Shown here: positions 1 to 7,152 of the stretch, piece by piece | Position numbering within the stretch: position 1 is the first letter of the stretch | Layout: every line of letters starts with the position of its first letter | Origin: JACVRW01 sp034664005 | GTDB taxonomy: Bacteria > Actinomycetota > Thermoleophilia > Solirubrobacterales > Thermoleophilaceae | Length of the DNA stretch: 20,256 bases | NCBI GenBank assembly: GCA_034664005.1 | Contig: JAXDIL010000106.1 | Coordinates: forward strand, 1-20,256 | Direction: 5' to 3' | Notes under the pieces: generated by a model | The model's database searches: none | What the model was told of the DNA's origin: nothing | What the model saw: only the letters and a program-made list of their open reading frames with translations | Translations under genes and position numbers: made by a program

Positions 1-424
1 GCACGTTCGGCATGTAGGCGGCCACGCGGTCGCCGCGCGCGACCCCGAGCCGCCGCAGCCCGGCGGCGCAGCGCGCGACCTGGTCGGCCAGCTCGTCCCA
101 GGTGAGCTCCGCCATGTCCTGCGACTCCGAGGCGTGGACGATCGCCACCTCCCCCGGCCGCGCGGCGCGAAAGAGCCGCTCGGCGTAGTTCAGCGACGCG
201 CCCGGGAACCACTCGGCGCCCGGCATCTCGCGGCTGCCGAGCACGCGTTCGTAGGGTGCATCGATCTCGAACCAGTCCCAGAGGGCGCCCCAGAATCCCT
301 CGACGTCCTCGACCGACCAGCGCCACAGCTCCTCGTAATCGGCGAAGCCGCGCGCCCGCATGAAGCGGGACAGCTCGGTGCCGTCAGGGTCCGGCGGCGT
401 CCATAGAAGCTGTCCCTCCCGCAT
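1..424 (-). CDS. Acetoacetyl-CoA synthetase (acetoacetate-CoA ligase), N-terminal part, cut by window edge
   Basis: Not bounded by a stop inside the window: the frame reads from an ATG at 424 through base 1, about 141 residues, and the rest lies outside. The start LLWTPPDPD, then FWGALWDWFEI, the block GAEWFPGASLNYAERLF and the beginning of the AMP-binding domain (TWDELADQVARCAAGLRRLG, then GDRVAAYMPN) match the N-terminus of acyl-CoA synthetases of the acetoacetyl-CoA synthetase type. The family makes acetoacetyl-CoA from acetoacetate, ATP and CoA in the cytoplasm. The ATG overlaps the end of the upstream MFS gene by 41 bp, so it is probably the last visible gene of the minus-strand operon starting near 3361. 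Acetoacetate is a product of the HMG-CoA lyase at 5481-6383, which gives a metabolic link. The catalytic core cannot be checked. Family fairly sure; exact substrate inferred. Confidence 0.85.
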   Translation of the reverse strand, partial: MREGQLLWTPPDPDGTELSRFMRARGFADYEELWRWSVEDVEGFWGALWDWFEIDAPYERVLGSREMPGAEWFPGASLNYAERLFRAARPGEVAIVHASESQDMAELTWDELADQVARCAAGLRRLGVARGDRVAAYMPNV

Positions 425-1628
425 GGCGGCGTGATTCTAGGCGCGCCTGGCGGTCGCGACGGCGGCGTCGCTCGTCGTCCACGAGCGGAGCGAGCAAAAC
501 CCGGGCCACGAGCGGGGTCGCGCCCATGACCAAAAAGACCGCGTTCCACGACACCGCCGACGCGAGAGCGCCGAGCGCCACCGGCACGCCGGCGGCCACG
601 ACCCGCATCGCGGTGTTCTGGATGCCCATCGCCTTGCCGGCCTGCCGGCGCCCGGAGATCTCCGCCGCCGCGGTGAACGAGAGGCCGTTCCAACTCATCG
701 CCGCCACGCCCCCGGCCATGACGAGCGGAACCGCGGTGGGCCCGCCGAGCGCCGCCCCGAGCAGCAGGATCCCGGCAACCGTCGCGAGCCGGCGAAACGG
801 CTCGATGCGCTCGTCGCGCAGGTCCGACCAGCGCCCGGCGGACACGCGTGCCACGGCCGCGCCCACCTGCACGAAGCCGAGCGCGAGCGCGGCGTGGGCG
901 GCGCTCCAGTCGCGCTCGGTGTACAGGTAGAGCACGAGCAGGGAGGTCACCCCCACCTGGCCGACGATCATGAGCGAGGACGCGGCGCTCAGCCGCCAGA
1001 TGCGCGGGTCACGGGCGGCGTCGGGTGAGGGCGGCGCCGCGGACTCCACGGAAGGGCCGTCGCGCAGCCAGATGGCCGAGGCGATCGCCGCGAGCATCAT
1101 CACGCCTGCGAGCACGTACAGCGCGGCGTCCACGTTGGTGGCGCCCGCGAGCGGTGGGAGCGTGAAGGAGGCGAGCGCAGCACCGACGGGCACGGCGGTC
1201 TGCCGCAGCCCGAGCGCGAGGCCGCGCTCGTGGCGCGGGAACCAGCCGAACACCGCGCGGCCGCTCGCCGCGATGGCGCTCGAGCCGAGCAGCCCGGACA
1301 GCAGCATGCACGCGAGCAGGGCCACGTAGCCGTTGGCCTGAGCCGCCGCGAACATCGCCACCGCGCCGCCGGCCAGGCCGACAGCGATCACCGCGCGCTC
1401 GCCGCGGCGATCCGAGGCCATCCCCCAGGCCAGCAGCGTCACAACCGTGCCGACCGCGAACGCGGTGAACACGCCCGTGACCTCCACGAGCGAGAGGTCG
1501 AAGGCGCGCTGGATCGCGGGGGCGATGGCCGGAAGGCCACCCTGCACAGCGGCGAGCGACGCCGTGGCCGCCGACCCGACGCCGAGCACGACCCAGCGGT
1601 AGCGCGGCGGAGTCGGCAGGGTGTTCAC
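384..1628 (-). CDS. MFS transporter (12-TM type)
   Basis: About 414 residues, many hydrophobic helices, typical of a major facilitator superfamily permease. The loop after TM2 carries the MFS motif A form (GMASDRRGERAVI), and a weaker copy after TM8 (GRWSDLRDERIEPF) marks the second half. Substrate unknown; a small organic acid or other metabolite is a guess from the acyl-CoA neighbours. The C-terminus is Arg-rich and overlaps the next gene by 41 bp. The start is uncertain: an upstream ATG at 1685 would overlap the carboxylase gene by 47 bp; GTG at 1628 is given here; but a strong Shine-Dalgarno AAAGGAG (1634 down to 1628) overlaps that GTG and sits 8 nt before an in-frame CTG at 1619, which may be the true start and would begin the protein MPTPPRYRW. 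Co-transcription with the carboxylase is likely. Confidence 0.88.
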   Translation of the reverse strand: MNTLPTPPRYRWVVLGVGSAATASLAAVQGGLPAIAPAIQRAFDLSLVEVTGVFTAFAVGTVVTLLAWGMASDRRGERAVIAVGLAGGAVAMFAAAQANGYVALLACMLLSGLLGSSAIAASGRAVFGWFPRHERGLALGLRQTAVPVGAALASFTLPPLAGATNVDAALYVLAGVMMLAAIASAIWLRDGPSVESAAPPSPDAARDPRIWRLSAASSLMIVGQVGVTSLLVLYLYTERDWSAAHAALALGFVQVGAAVARVSAGRWSDLRDERIEPFRRLATVAGILLLGAALGGPTAVPLVMAGGVAAMSWNGLSFTAAAEISGRRQAGKAMGIQNTAMRVVAAGVPVALGALASAVSWNAVFLVMGATPLVARVLLAPLVDDERRRRRDRQARLESRRHAGGTASMDAAGP

Positions 1629-1634
1629 TCCTTT
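1628..1634 (-). promoter_or_regulatory. Shine-Dalgarno AAAGGAG before MFS gene
   Basis: A near-consensus ribosome binding site, one of the few in the window. It runs into the GTG at 1628 (zero spacing) but lies 8 nt from the CTG at 1619-1617, so it argues for CTG initiation of the MFS gene. Confidence 0.55.
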
Positions 1635-1638
1635 GAGG

Positions 1639-3150
1639 CTAGACCGGCGTAACGGCGTTGCGCTTGTCGGGCCACGAGCGGTCACGCGACTCGTAGGCAG
1701 CGAAGCGCTTCACCAGCTCGCGGCGGAGGTCGCCGGGCTGCACCACCGCGTCGATCACGAGCTCGGAGGCGAGGTGCAGGATGTCGATCTCCTCGCTGTA
1801 CTCCGCACGCAGCTCCTCGGTGCGGCGGGCGCGCTCCTCGTCGTCCTCGATGGCCTGGAGCTGGTTGAAGAAGACGGCGTTGATCGCCGCCTGGGGACCC
1901 ATCACCGCGATCTTCGCGTTCGGCAGCGCGATGCAGGCGTCCGGGTCGAAGGCCGGGCCCGCCATCGCGTACAGGCCCGCGCCGTAGGCCTTGCGCACGA
2001 TCACCGAGATCTTCGGCACGGTCGCCTCGGACACGGCCGAGATCATCTTCGCGCCGTGGCGGATGATCCCCTGGCGCTCGACCTGCGTGCCGATCATGAA
2101 GCCGGGCACGTCGGCGAGGAACAGGAGCGGCACGTTGAAGGCGTTGCAGGTCCAGATGAAGCGTGCGGCCTTGTCGGCCGAGTCCACGAACAGCACGCCG
2201 CCGCGCTGCTTCGGCTGGTTGGCCACGATCCCGATCGCACGGCCTTCCAGCCGGGCGTAGCCCACGATCAGCTCCTTCGCCCAGCGCTTCTGCACCTCGA
2301 GGAACGACTCCGCGTCCACGAGCGCGTCGATCAGCCCGGTCATGTCGAACGGCTTGTTCTCGTCGGACGGAATCTCGGGGAACTCGGCGGCCGCCTCCGC
2401 GGGCGGCGCCACCGGCGGGTCCTGGCGCCAGTTCGAGCCGAAGTAGCCGAGGTACGACTTCGCGAGGTCGATGCCCTCCTCGTCCGACTTCACGAGGAAG
2501 TGGCCGCAGCCCGACACGCCGGTGTGCATCCGCGCGCCACCCATCTCCTCGAGCGTGACCTTCTCCCCGATCACCATCTCCGCCATCCGGGGCGAGCCGA
2601 GGTACATGGAGGCGTTCTCGTCGCGCATGATCACGACGTCGCAGAAGGCCGGGATGTAGGCCCCGCCCGCCGCGCTCGGGCCGAACAGCACGCACAACTG
2701 CGGCACGACGCCCGAGAGCTTCACCTCCGTGTGGAAGATGCGCCCCGCGCCGCGGCGACCCGGGAACATCTGCACCTGGTCGGTGATGCGCGCCCCGGCC
2801 GAGTCCACCAGGTAGACCATCGGCACGAGGTGCTCGAGCGCCTGCTCCTGGATGCGGATGATCTTCTCGACGGTCTTCGGCCCCCAGGAGCCCGCCTTTA
2901 CGGTCGGGTCGTTCGCCATCAGCGCGACCGGCCGGCCGGCGATCGTCGCCATGCCGGTCACGACGCCGTCGGCGCCGAAGCCCTCCTGCTCCCAGTTCGC
3001 GAGCAGTGCGTCCTCGACGAACGAGTCCGGGTCGACCAGGCGCTGGACGCGCTCGCGCACGGGGAGCTTCCCCTGGTCACGCGACTTCTCGTGGTGGCGC
3101 TCGGGGCCGCCGCCACGCGCGCGCTCGAGCGCGTCCTTCAGGTCCGACAT
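1639..3150 (-). CDS. Acyl-CoA carboxylase, carboxyltransferase (beta) subunit
   Basis: 503 residues, the usual length for a biotin-dependent carboxyltransferase of the propionyl/methylcrotonyl-CoA carboxylase class. The N-terminal half has GKLPVRERVQRLVDP, YLVDSAGARI and the oxyanion-hole block GPSAAGGAY (about 157-165). The C-terminal half has ADVPGFMIGTQVERQGII and KAYGAGLYAMAG, the second crotonase-like domain. The enzyme moves carboxyl from carboxybiotin to an acyl-CoA; it needs a biotin carboxylase/BCCP alpha subunit, which is not in this window. The ATG at 3150 lies 13 bp after the small membrane protein gene and has a TANNNT box 7 nt upstream. Nearby hydratase, HMG-CoA lyase and acetoacetyl-CoA synthetase make methylcrotonyl-CoA a candidate substrate, but the sequence differs visibly from typical MCC beta subunits, so propionyl- or another acyl-CoA is equally possible. 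Confidence 0.92.
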   Translation of the reverse strand: MSDLKDALERARGGGPERHHEKSRDQGKLPVRERVQRLVDPDSFVEDALLANWEQEGFGADGVVTGMATIAGRPVALMANDPTVKAGSWGPKTVEKIIRIQEQALEHLVPMVYLVDSAGARITDQVQMFPGRRGAGRIFHTEVKLSGVVPQLCVLFGPSAAGGAYIPAFCDVVIMRDENASMYLGSPRMAEMVIGEKVTLEEMGGARMHTGVSGCGHFLVKSDEEGIDLAKSYLGYFGSNWRQDPPVAPPAEAAAEFPEIPSDENKPFDMTGLIDALVDAESFLEVQKRWAKELIVGYARLEGRAIGIVANQPKQRGGVLFVDSADKAARFIWTCNAFNVPLLFLADVPGFMIGTQVERQGIIRHGAKMISAVSEATVPKISVIVRKAYGAGLYAMAGPAFDPDACIALPNAKIAVMGPQAAINAVFFNQLQAIEDDEERARRTEELRAEYSEEIDILHLASELVIDAVVQPGDLRRELVKRFAAYESRDRSWPDKRNAVTPV

Positions 3151-3157
3151 GGGCGTG

Positions 3158-3163
3158 AACGTA
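3158..3163 (-). promoter_or_regulatory. Candidate extended -10 box (TGATACGTT) for carboxylase gene
   Basis: On the minus strand TACGTT ends 7 nt before the ATG at 3150 and is preceded by TGA, giving an extended -10 form. Transcription from it would start at about the ATG, i.e. a leaderless mRNA, giving the carboxylase a promoter in addition to read-through from the small gene upstream. Confidence 0.35.
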
Positions 3164-3361
3164 TCAGCGAGCCGCGCGCAGCTGGGAGCGCAGAGCCCGG
3201 CGGATCAGCTGCAGCCGACCGCGGCGGATCGCGTACCCAAGGGCAGCTCCGAGGAGGCCCATCCCCATCGGCGCCAGCAGCGTGGTGCCGAACGCGAGCA
3301 GGCCGATGCCGAGTCCGACCTCCAGCCCGATCAAGACAGCGGCAATGTCACGCGTTTCCAT
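3164..3361 (-). CDS. Small two-helix membrane protein of unknown function
   Basis: 65 residues from the ATG at 3361. After METRDIAAVL the chain is hydrophobic and glycine-rich (about residues 8-25 and 28-45: two membrane helices separated by a short turn) and ends in a strongly basic tail with seven Arg in the last 20 or so residues (GRLQLIRRALRSQLRAAR). This gives a hairpin with the basic tail on the cytoplasmic side. I do not recognise a family. It lies 13 bp upstream of the carboxylase gene and is divergent from the enoyl-CoA hydratase gene, so it may head the operon. The frame stays open further upstream, but that part is Arg-rich antisense to the hydratase gene and not protein-like, so the internal ATG was chosen. 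Confidence 0.7.
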   Translation of the reverse strand: METRDIAAVLIGLEVGLGIGLLAFGTTLLAPMGMGLLGAALGYAIRRGRLQLIRRALRSQLRAAR

Positions 3362-3368
3362 GCGGGGT

Positions 3369-3391
3369 CCGTTCGTCCTCACAGGGAACGG
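3369..3391. promoter_or_regulatory. Inverted repeat CCGTTC-N11-GAACGG in divergent promoter region
   Basis: Perfect 6-bp arms at 3369-3374 and 3386-3391 inside the 62-bp region between the divergent small membrane protein and hydratase genes. A second smaller repeat, GGGAA-N6-TTCCC (3384-3399), overlaps it. The place and size suit an operator for a dimeric repressor (TetR-like, for example), but no regulator gene is adjacent. Could be chance. Confidence 0.25.
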
Positions 3392-3406
3392 TCCTTCCCG
3401 CTGCAA

Positions 3407-3412
3407 TAGCCT
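3407..3412 (+). promoter_or_regulatory. Candidate -10 box TAGCCT for enoyl-CoA hydratase
   Basis: TAGCCT ends 11 nt before the ATG at 3424, with no Shine-Dalgarno between them. A transcript would begin only a few bases before the start codon. No clear -35 element is seen. Confidence 0.3.
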
Positions 3413-3423
3413 CCCCAAACACC

Positions 3424-4203
3424 ATGGCTCTTGTGTTGACAGAAGATCGCGGCGCGGTTCGGCATCTGATCCTGAACAGGCCCGAGAAACGGAATGCACT
3501 GAACGGGGATGCCATTCGCGAGCTCGGGGCTGCCGTCGAGGCCGCCGCGGCTGACGCCTCCGTTCGCGTCGTCGTCGTGCGGGGCGAGGGCCCAATGTTC
3601 TCGTCGGGGATGGACCTGAACGACCTGCGCGAGCTCTCGGAGAGCCCGGAAAACCTCCGCGACAGCCGTCGCCAGATCCTCAGCGCGTGGAACCTGCTCG
3701 AGGAGATGCCGAAGCCCACCATCTGCCAGATCCACGGCGCGGCGCTGGGTGGCGCCTTCGAGCTCGCGCTCGCGTGTGACTTCCGCACCATGGCCGAGGA
3801 CGGCGTGGCGGGGATCATGGAGGTGCGGGTGGGGCTCATCCCCGACGTCGGTGGCTGCTCGCGGCTGCCCGCCGTGGTCGGCCTCGGCAACGCGAAGGAG
3901 CTGATCATGACCGGCAAAGTCATCGACGGCCGCGAGGCCCACCGCATCGGCTTCGCGAACCGGATCGCCCCGGCGGCCGAGCTCGACGCCGCCACCGAGG
4001 CGCTCGCGAACGAGCTGCTCGCCTGCGCGCCGCGCGCCGTCGGCCTCGCGAAGCGCGTGCTCGACGCGGCGGCCAAGCCGGCCCTCGCGCTGACGCTCGA
4101 GCAGGAGGTGGCCGCTCAGGAGACGCTGGCCGCCTCGGAGGACTTCGCCGAGGGCGCTCGCGCCTTCTTCGAGAAGCGCGACCCGGAGTTCGTGGGCCGC
4201 TAG
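3424..4203 (+). CDS. Enoyl-CoA hydratase/isomerase (crotonase family)
   Basis: 259 residues, the normal crotonase length. Visible features: NRPEKRNALN (18-27), the acyl-CoA oxyanion region FSSGMDL (59-65), the second oxyanion block GAALGGAFELALACDF (105-120) and MEVRVGLIPDVGG (132-144). Both glutamates that catalyse water addition in enoyl-CoA hydratases (E144 and E164 in the rat enzyme) have counterparts here, E113 and E133, so a hydratase is more likely than an isomerase or dehalogenase. Substrate cannot be read from sequence; methylglutaconyl-CoA or a beta-oxidation enoyl-CoA are both possible given the neighbouring carboxylase and HMG-CoA lyase. The ATG at 3424 was chosen because MALVLTEDRGAVRHLILNRP is the usual N-terminus; the frame stays open far upstream but only antisense to the carboxylase gene. 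The next gene is convergent. Confidence 0.93.
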   Translation: MALVLTEDRGAVRHLILNRPEKRNALNGDAIRELGAAVEAAAADASVRVVVVRGEGPMFSSGMDLNDLRELSESPENLRDSRRQILSAWNLLEEMPKPTICQIHGAALGGAFELALACDFRTMAEDGVAGIMEVRVGLIPDVGGCSRLPAVVGLGNAKELIMTGKVIDGREAHRIGFANRIAPAAELDAATEALANELLACAPRAVGLAKRVLDAAAKPALALTLEQEVAAQETLAASEDFAEGARAFFEKRDPEFVGR

Positions 4204-4229
4204 CGGCCGCGTCCGGCCCCAGAAATGCG

Positions 4230-4259
4230 ACGGGCCCGGATGCCGTGGTCCGGGCCCGT
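4230..4259. terminator. Strong GC hairpin between convergent genes
   Basis: Perfect 11-bp stem, ACGGGCCCGGA at 4230-4240 paired with TCCGGGCCCGT at 4249-4259, with an 8-nt loop. It begins 26 bp after the hydratase stop codon. There is no U-run, as often in high-GC actinobacteria, so termination is inferred from position and stability. Confidence 0.6.
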
Positions 4260-4268
4260 ATCGCGAAT

Positions 4269-4339
4269 GCCGGGGCAGGGTCGGGGGAACCCATATGTAC
4301 CGAAAACCGGCCCCGGCGGCTGAGTTCGGGTTATACCCG
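4269..4339. terminator. Second and third hairpins of the convergent terminator region
   Basis: GCCGGGGC (4269-4276) pairs perfectly with GCCCCGGC (4310-4317) across a 33-nt loop, and CGGGT-TAT-ACCCG (4327-4339) forms a small hairpin 11 bp from the stop codon of the minus-strand MFS gene. With the 4230-4259 stem these fill most of the 147-bp gap and may end transcription from both sides. Nothing protein-coding is convincing here. Confidence 0.4.
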
Positions 4340-4350
4340 GACCAGGACGG

Positions 4351-5496
4351 TTAAACCCTCGAACCATCATGAATAGGCCGCGCGCGAGGGCTCGCAACTC
4401 GCCATAGGACTGCGGCTGCGCCCAGGGTCGTGGCCGCCGCGACGAGCCAGGCGGCGCCGTAGCCGGCGCTCGCCGACACGACGCCGAACACAGCCGGACC
4501 GCCCGCGGCGCCAACGTAGACACCTGTTTGGGTTACACCGCTCGCGCTGCCGGGGCTCTCGCGATTCGAGGCCACGACGGCGAGGTTGAAGAGCCCCGGC
4601 CACCCCCAGCCGAGCGTGAACGCGAGGAGGACACCGACGACGAAGATCCCGACCGCCCCGCTCGCCATCAGTACAAATCCGACCGACCCGGCCACGAGCA
4701 GAACCACGACCACCGCGAGCCCATAGTCGTGCTTGCGGTCCGCCCGCGCGCCCAGCCACACGCGCGCGGCGAGGCTCATACCGCTGGCGAGCGCCGCGAG
4801 CAGGCCTGCCGTGCCCTCGCCGATGCCCACGTCGACCGCGGACGCCACCAGGTACGCGCCGAGCGCGCTCGGCCCGGCGGTGCCGAGCGCCGCGCCGAGC
4901 GCCGTGAGGAAGAGCGCGCGCGATGGCCGGCGCGAGGCCGCGCGCCTCGAGACGTGCGTGGTCCCGCCGCGTGGCAGGACGAGTGCCACCGCAAGCGGCG
5001 CGAGCGCGCACAGCCCGAGCGTCGCGCGCCAGCCCAGCGGCAGCGCCAGCAACGGCAGCGCCAGGCCGCTGACGAGGATCGCGGCGGGGATCCCCGACTG
5101 CTTGATCCCGAAGCCAAGGCCCTGCCGGTCGGCAGGGATCTGCTCGGCCACGAACAGGTTGACGGCCGGCTGGGTGACCGCGTTGGCCACCCCCGCCACG
5201 GCAAGCAGCGCGAACAGGACGAGCAGCGTCGGCGCGAGCGCGGCCGCCGCGAGCGACGCGGCCGTGACGAACACACACAGTCGCATCGCGCGCAGCGCGC
5301 CGATGTGGTCCGCCAGGCGTCCTCCCCACCCGGCGCCGAATGCGCCCGCGAGGAAGAAGACGGTCACGCCCGCGGCCACGGCCTCGACGCGCACGTCGAG
5401 GTCGCCGCGTATCTGAAGCGCCAGCGCTCCGACGAGAAAGCCCGGAAGGACGCTCGCGGCGCCCGTCGCGACGGCGAGGGCTAGCCGTGCTGCCAC
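4351..5496 (-). CDS. MFS transporter
   Basis: 381 residues from GTG 5496, with about 12 hydrophobic segments. MFS motif A is clear after TM2 (GAGWGGRLADHIGALRAM), and NLFVAEQIPADRQGLGFGIKQSG marks the TM4-TM5 region of the family. The second half carries GMSLAARVWLGARADRK, the matching loop after TM8. The GTG overlaps the stop codon of the HMG-CoA lyase gene (shared segment 5481-5496), which suggests translational coupling and the same operon. The frame remains open upstream to 5676, but that stretch is Arg-rich antisense-type sequence lying over the lyase gene, so the later start is preferred. Substrate unknown; the operon suggests a carboxylic acid or other catabolic substrate. A second, unrelated MFS gene lies at 384-1628. 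Confidence 0.88.
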   Translation of the reverse strand: MAARLALAVATGAASVLPGFLVGALALQIRGDLDVRVEAVAAGVTVFFLAGAFGAGWGGRLADHIGALRAMRLCVFVTAASLAAAALAPTLLVLFALLAVAGVANAVTQPAVNLFVAEQIPADRQGLGFGIKQSGIPAAILVSGLALPLLALPLGWRATLGLCALAPLAVALVLPRGGTTHVSRRAASRRPSRALFLTALGAALGTAGPSALGAYLVASAVDVGIGEGTAGLLAALASGMSLAARVWLGARADRKHDYGLAVVVVLLVAGSVGFVLMASGAVGIFVVGVLLAFTLGWGWPGLFNLAVVASNRESPGSASGVTQTGVYVGAAGGPAVFGVVSASAGYGAAWLVAAATTLGAAAVLWRVASPRARPIHDGSRV

Positions 5497-6383
5497 TCGA
5501 CCGGCCCGGCGGTGAGCACGTGGCTGCCGAGCGGCCGGCCCAGGACGTCCTGCGCGGCGCGCGCCGCCTCGAGCAGCCGCCCGAGGTCGATGCCGGTTTG
5601 GTAGCCCATCTCGTGCAACATCGAGACGAGGTCCTCGCTCGCCACGTTCCCGGTCGCGCCAGGCGGCACCGGACAACCCCCGAGCTCACCGAACGAGCTC
5701 TCGAAGCTGCGCACCCCGGAACGAAGCGCGGCCGCCACGTTCGCCAGCCCCTGGCCGCGCGTGTTGTGGAAGTGGCCGGTCAGCTCGGCGCCCAGGTCGA
5801 GCCCGTCGAAGAAGCGCTCGACCTGAACGGGGTTCGCCATTCCGGTCGTGTCCCCGAAGGCGATCTCCTCACAGCCCGCCGCCACCAGCCGCCGCGCGAT
5901 CTCGAGCACGCGCTCGGGCGGCACCTCACCCTCGTAGGGGCAGCCGAACGACACCGAGATCACGCCCTCGCACCGAAGCCCCTCGTCACGGGCACGCGCG
6001 ATCACGCGCTCGAGTCCGCTGAGCGACTCCTCGACCGAGCGGTTCACGTTCTTCCGGTTGTGCGTCTCCGAGGCGGACAGGAACAGGTTCACCTCGTCGA
6101 AGTGGTCGCGCAGCTCCAGCGCGTTGTCGAGCCCGCGCTCGTTCGGGATGAGCACGGTCACGGCCACGTCGTCCGGGATCGCGGCGCGGCGCAGCACCTC
6201 GGCCCCGTCGGCGAGCTGCGGGATCACGTCGGCGCGCACGAAGCTCGTCACCTCGAGTCGGCTCACGCCCGTGCGCGCGAGCAGCTCCACGAGCCGGACC
6301 TTGTCGTCCGTCTCGATCACCTCGGGCTCGTTCTGGAAGCCGTCCCGCGGGCCCACCTCGCGGATCCGAACGTGTTCAGGCAC
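5481..6383 (-). CDS. mvaB: Hydroxymethylglutaryl-CoA lyase
   Basis: 300 residues, typical for HMG-CoA lyase, which splits HMG-CoA into acetyl-CoA and acetoacetate, the last step of leucine degradation. Seen in the sequence: REVGPRDGFQNE near the N-terminus (R13, D14: catalytic Arg and metal-binding Asp), SFGCPYEGEV, GDTTGMANP (177-185), GHFHNT with the two metal-ligand His (H204, H206), and the flexible catalytic-cysteine loop GGCPVPPGATGN (C237, N246). All catalytic positions known for the human enzyme have counterparts. The GTG at 6383 follows the SDR stop by 2 bp and gives the family's normal N-terminus; the open frame upstream is only antisense or out of frame with the SDR gene. The acetoacetate could be activated by the synthetase at 1-424. 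The symbol varies between organisms. Confidence 0.93.
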   Translation of the reverse strand: MPEHVRIREVGPRDGFQNEPEVIETDDKVRLVELLARTGVSRLEVTSFVRADVIPQLADGAEVLRRAAIPDDVAVTVLIPNERGLDNALELRDHFDEVNLFLSASETHNRKNVNRSVEESLSGLERVIARARDEGLRCEGVISVSFGCPYEGEVPPERVLEIARRLVAAGCEEIAFGDTTGMANPVQVERFFDGLDLGAELTGHFHNTRGQGLANVAAALRSGVRSFESSFGELGGCPVPPGATGNVASEDLVSMLHEMGYQTGIDLGRLLEAARAAQDVLGRPLGSHVLTAGPVEWQHG

Positions 6384-6385
6384 GT

Positions 6386-7135
6386 TCAGATTCTGGCAAG
6401 GCCGCCACTCACGCCGAGCGACTGACCGGTTACGTACGAGGCGTCGTCGGAGGCGAGGAAGGCGATCGCGGCCGCCACCTCGTCCGGATGGCCGAGCCTG
6501 CGCAGGTTCGTGGAGCTGATCATCGTGTCCACGATCCGCTTGCCGATGTCGCCGAGCTGCTCGGGCGCCGCCATCAGGAGCGGCGTCTCGATCGGGCCCG
6601 GCGCCACGGCGTTGACCGTGATCCCGTAGCGGCCGTTCTCGATCGCGAGCGCCTTCGTGAAGCCGAGCACGCCGCCCTTGGCCGCCGAGTAGACGGCCGA
6701 GCCGCTCGACCCCACGCGACCGGCCTCCGACGACACGTTCACGATGCGGCCGCGGCGGCGTTCCTGCATGCCGGGCAGCACCGCGTGCGTACACGCGATC
6801 ACCCCGAACAGGTTCACGGCGAGCACGCGCTGCCAGAGCGCCTCGTCGGTGGCGGTGAACCAGTTCCACTCGTCGTAGCCCGCGTTGTTCACGAGGATGT
6901 CCACCGGCCCGAGCTGAGCCTCCGCGGCCTCGAGCGCCGCGCGCGCGGAATCGGTCGAGCGCACGTCGAACTCGAACGCCCCGCCGTCGACCTCGTCCGC
7001 CACCGCGCGGGCGCCGTCGAGGTTGACGTCGGTCACCGCCACGCGGGCCCCCTCGGCGGCGAGCCGGCGACAGGTGGCGGCGCCGATTCCCGAGGCCCCG
7101 CCTGTGACGAGGGCTGTTCGATCTGCGAGTCGCAC
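6386..7135 (-). CDS. SDR-family NAD(P)-dependent oxidoreductase
   Basis: 249 residues from GTG 7135: a classical short-chain dehydrogenase. Cofactor loop TGGASGIG (11-18), an Asp at the end of strand 2 (TDVNL, D36) that usually selects NAD(H) over NADP(H), NNAG (83-86), and the catalytic Ser136, Tyr149, Lys153 (YSAAK), followed by NAVAPGPIETPL and the C-terminal VTGQSLGVSGG. The family oxidises or reduces hydroxyl/keto groups; substrate likely a hydroxyacyl-CoA or hydroxy acid, from its place just upstream of HMG-CoA lyase (2-bp gap). A TTG at 7159 would extend the protein by 8 residues into the cofD start; GTG 7135 gives the normal SDR N-terminus. It is divergent from cofD with only 23 bp between. 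Confidence 0.92.
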   Translation of the reverse strand: MRLADRTALVTGGASGIGAATCRRLAAEGARVAVTDVNLDGARAVADEVDGGAFEFDVRSTDSARAALEAAEAQLGPVDILVNNAGYDEWNWFTATDEALWQRVLAVNLFGVIACTHAVLPGMQERRRGRIVNVSSEAGRVGSSGSAVYSAAKGGVLGFTKALAIENGRYGITVNAVAPGPIETPLLMAAPEQLGDIGKRIVDTMISSTNLRRLGHPDEVAAAIAFLASDDASYVTGQSLGVSGGLARI

Positions 7136-7145
7136 GGCAGGCGGG

Positions 7146-7152
7146 CACACTA
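7146..7152. promoter_or_regulatory. Overlapping divergent -10 boxes, SDR operon and cofD operon
   Basis: On the minus strand TAGTGT (7152 to 7147) lies 11 nt before the SDR GTG; on the plus strand CACACT (7146-7151), a weaker -10, lies 7 nt before the cofD ATG. In a 23-bp gap the two polymerases would share almost the same bases, so both mRNAs would be leaderless or nearly so and should compete. Confidence 0.35.

Noticed and set aside
384..424. Frameshift or pseudogene at the MFS/acetoacetyl-CoA synthetase junction because of the 41-bp overlap
   Set aside because: Both proteins have intact, family-typical ends; only the Arg-rich MFS tail extends into the next gene.
1621..3423. Very long plus-strand open frame running into the enoyl-CoA hydratase gene (would give an 860-residue protein)
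   Set aside because: The extra part lies antisense to the carboxylase gene, is His/Arg/Leu/Val-rich without any domain pattern, and arises from lack of stop codons at high GC. The hydratase has its normal N-terminus at 3424.
3436..3441. TTGACA, a perfect -35 hexamer
   Set aside because: It lies inside the hydratase coding region (codons 5-6) with no matching -10 at 16-18 bp; probably chance.
4528..5484. 318-residue plus-strand frame opposite the second MFS gene
   Set aside because: Composition is Arg/Glu/His-rich and non-protein-like; it mirrors codon bias of the MFS gene on the other strand.
5340..6425. 361-residue plus-strand frame opposite HMG-CoA lyase
   Set aside because: Antisense shadow: the lyase in the opposite strand has all catalytic motifs, and this frame has none.
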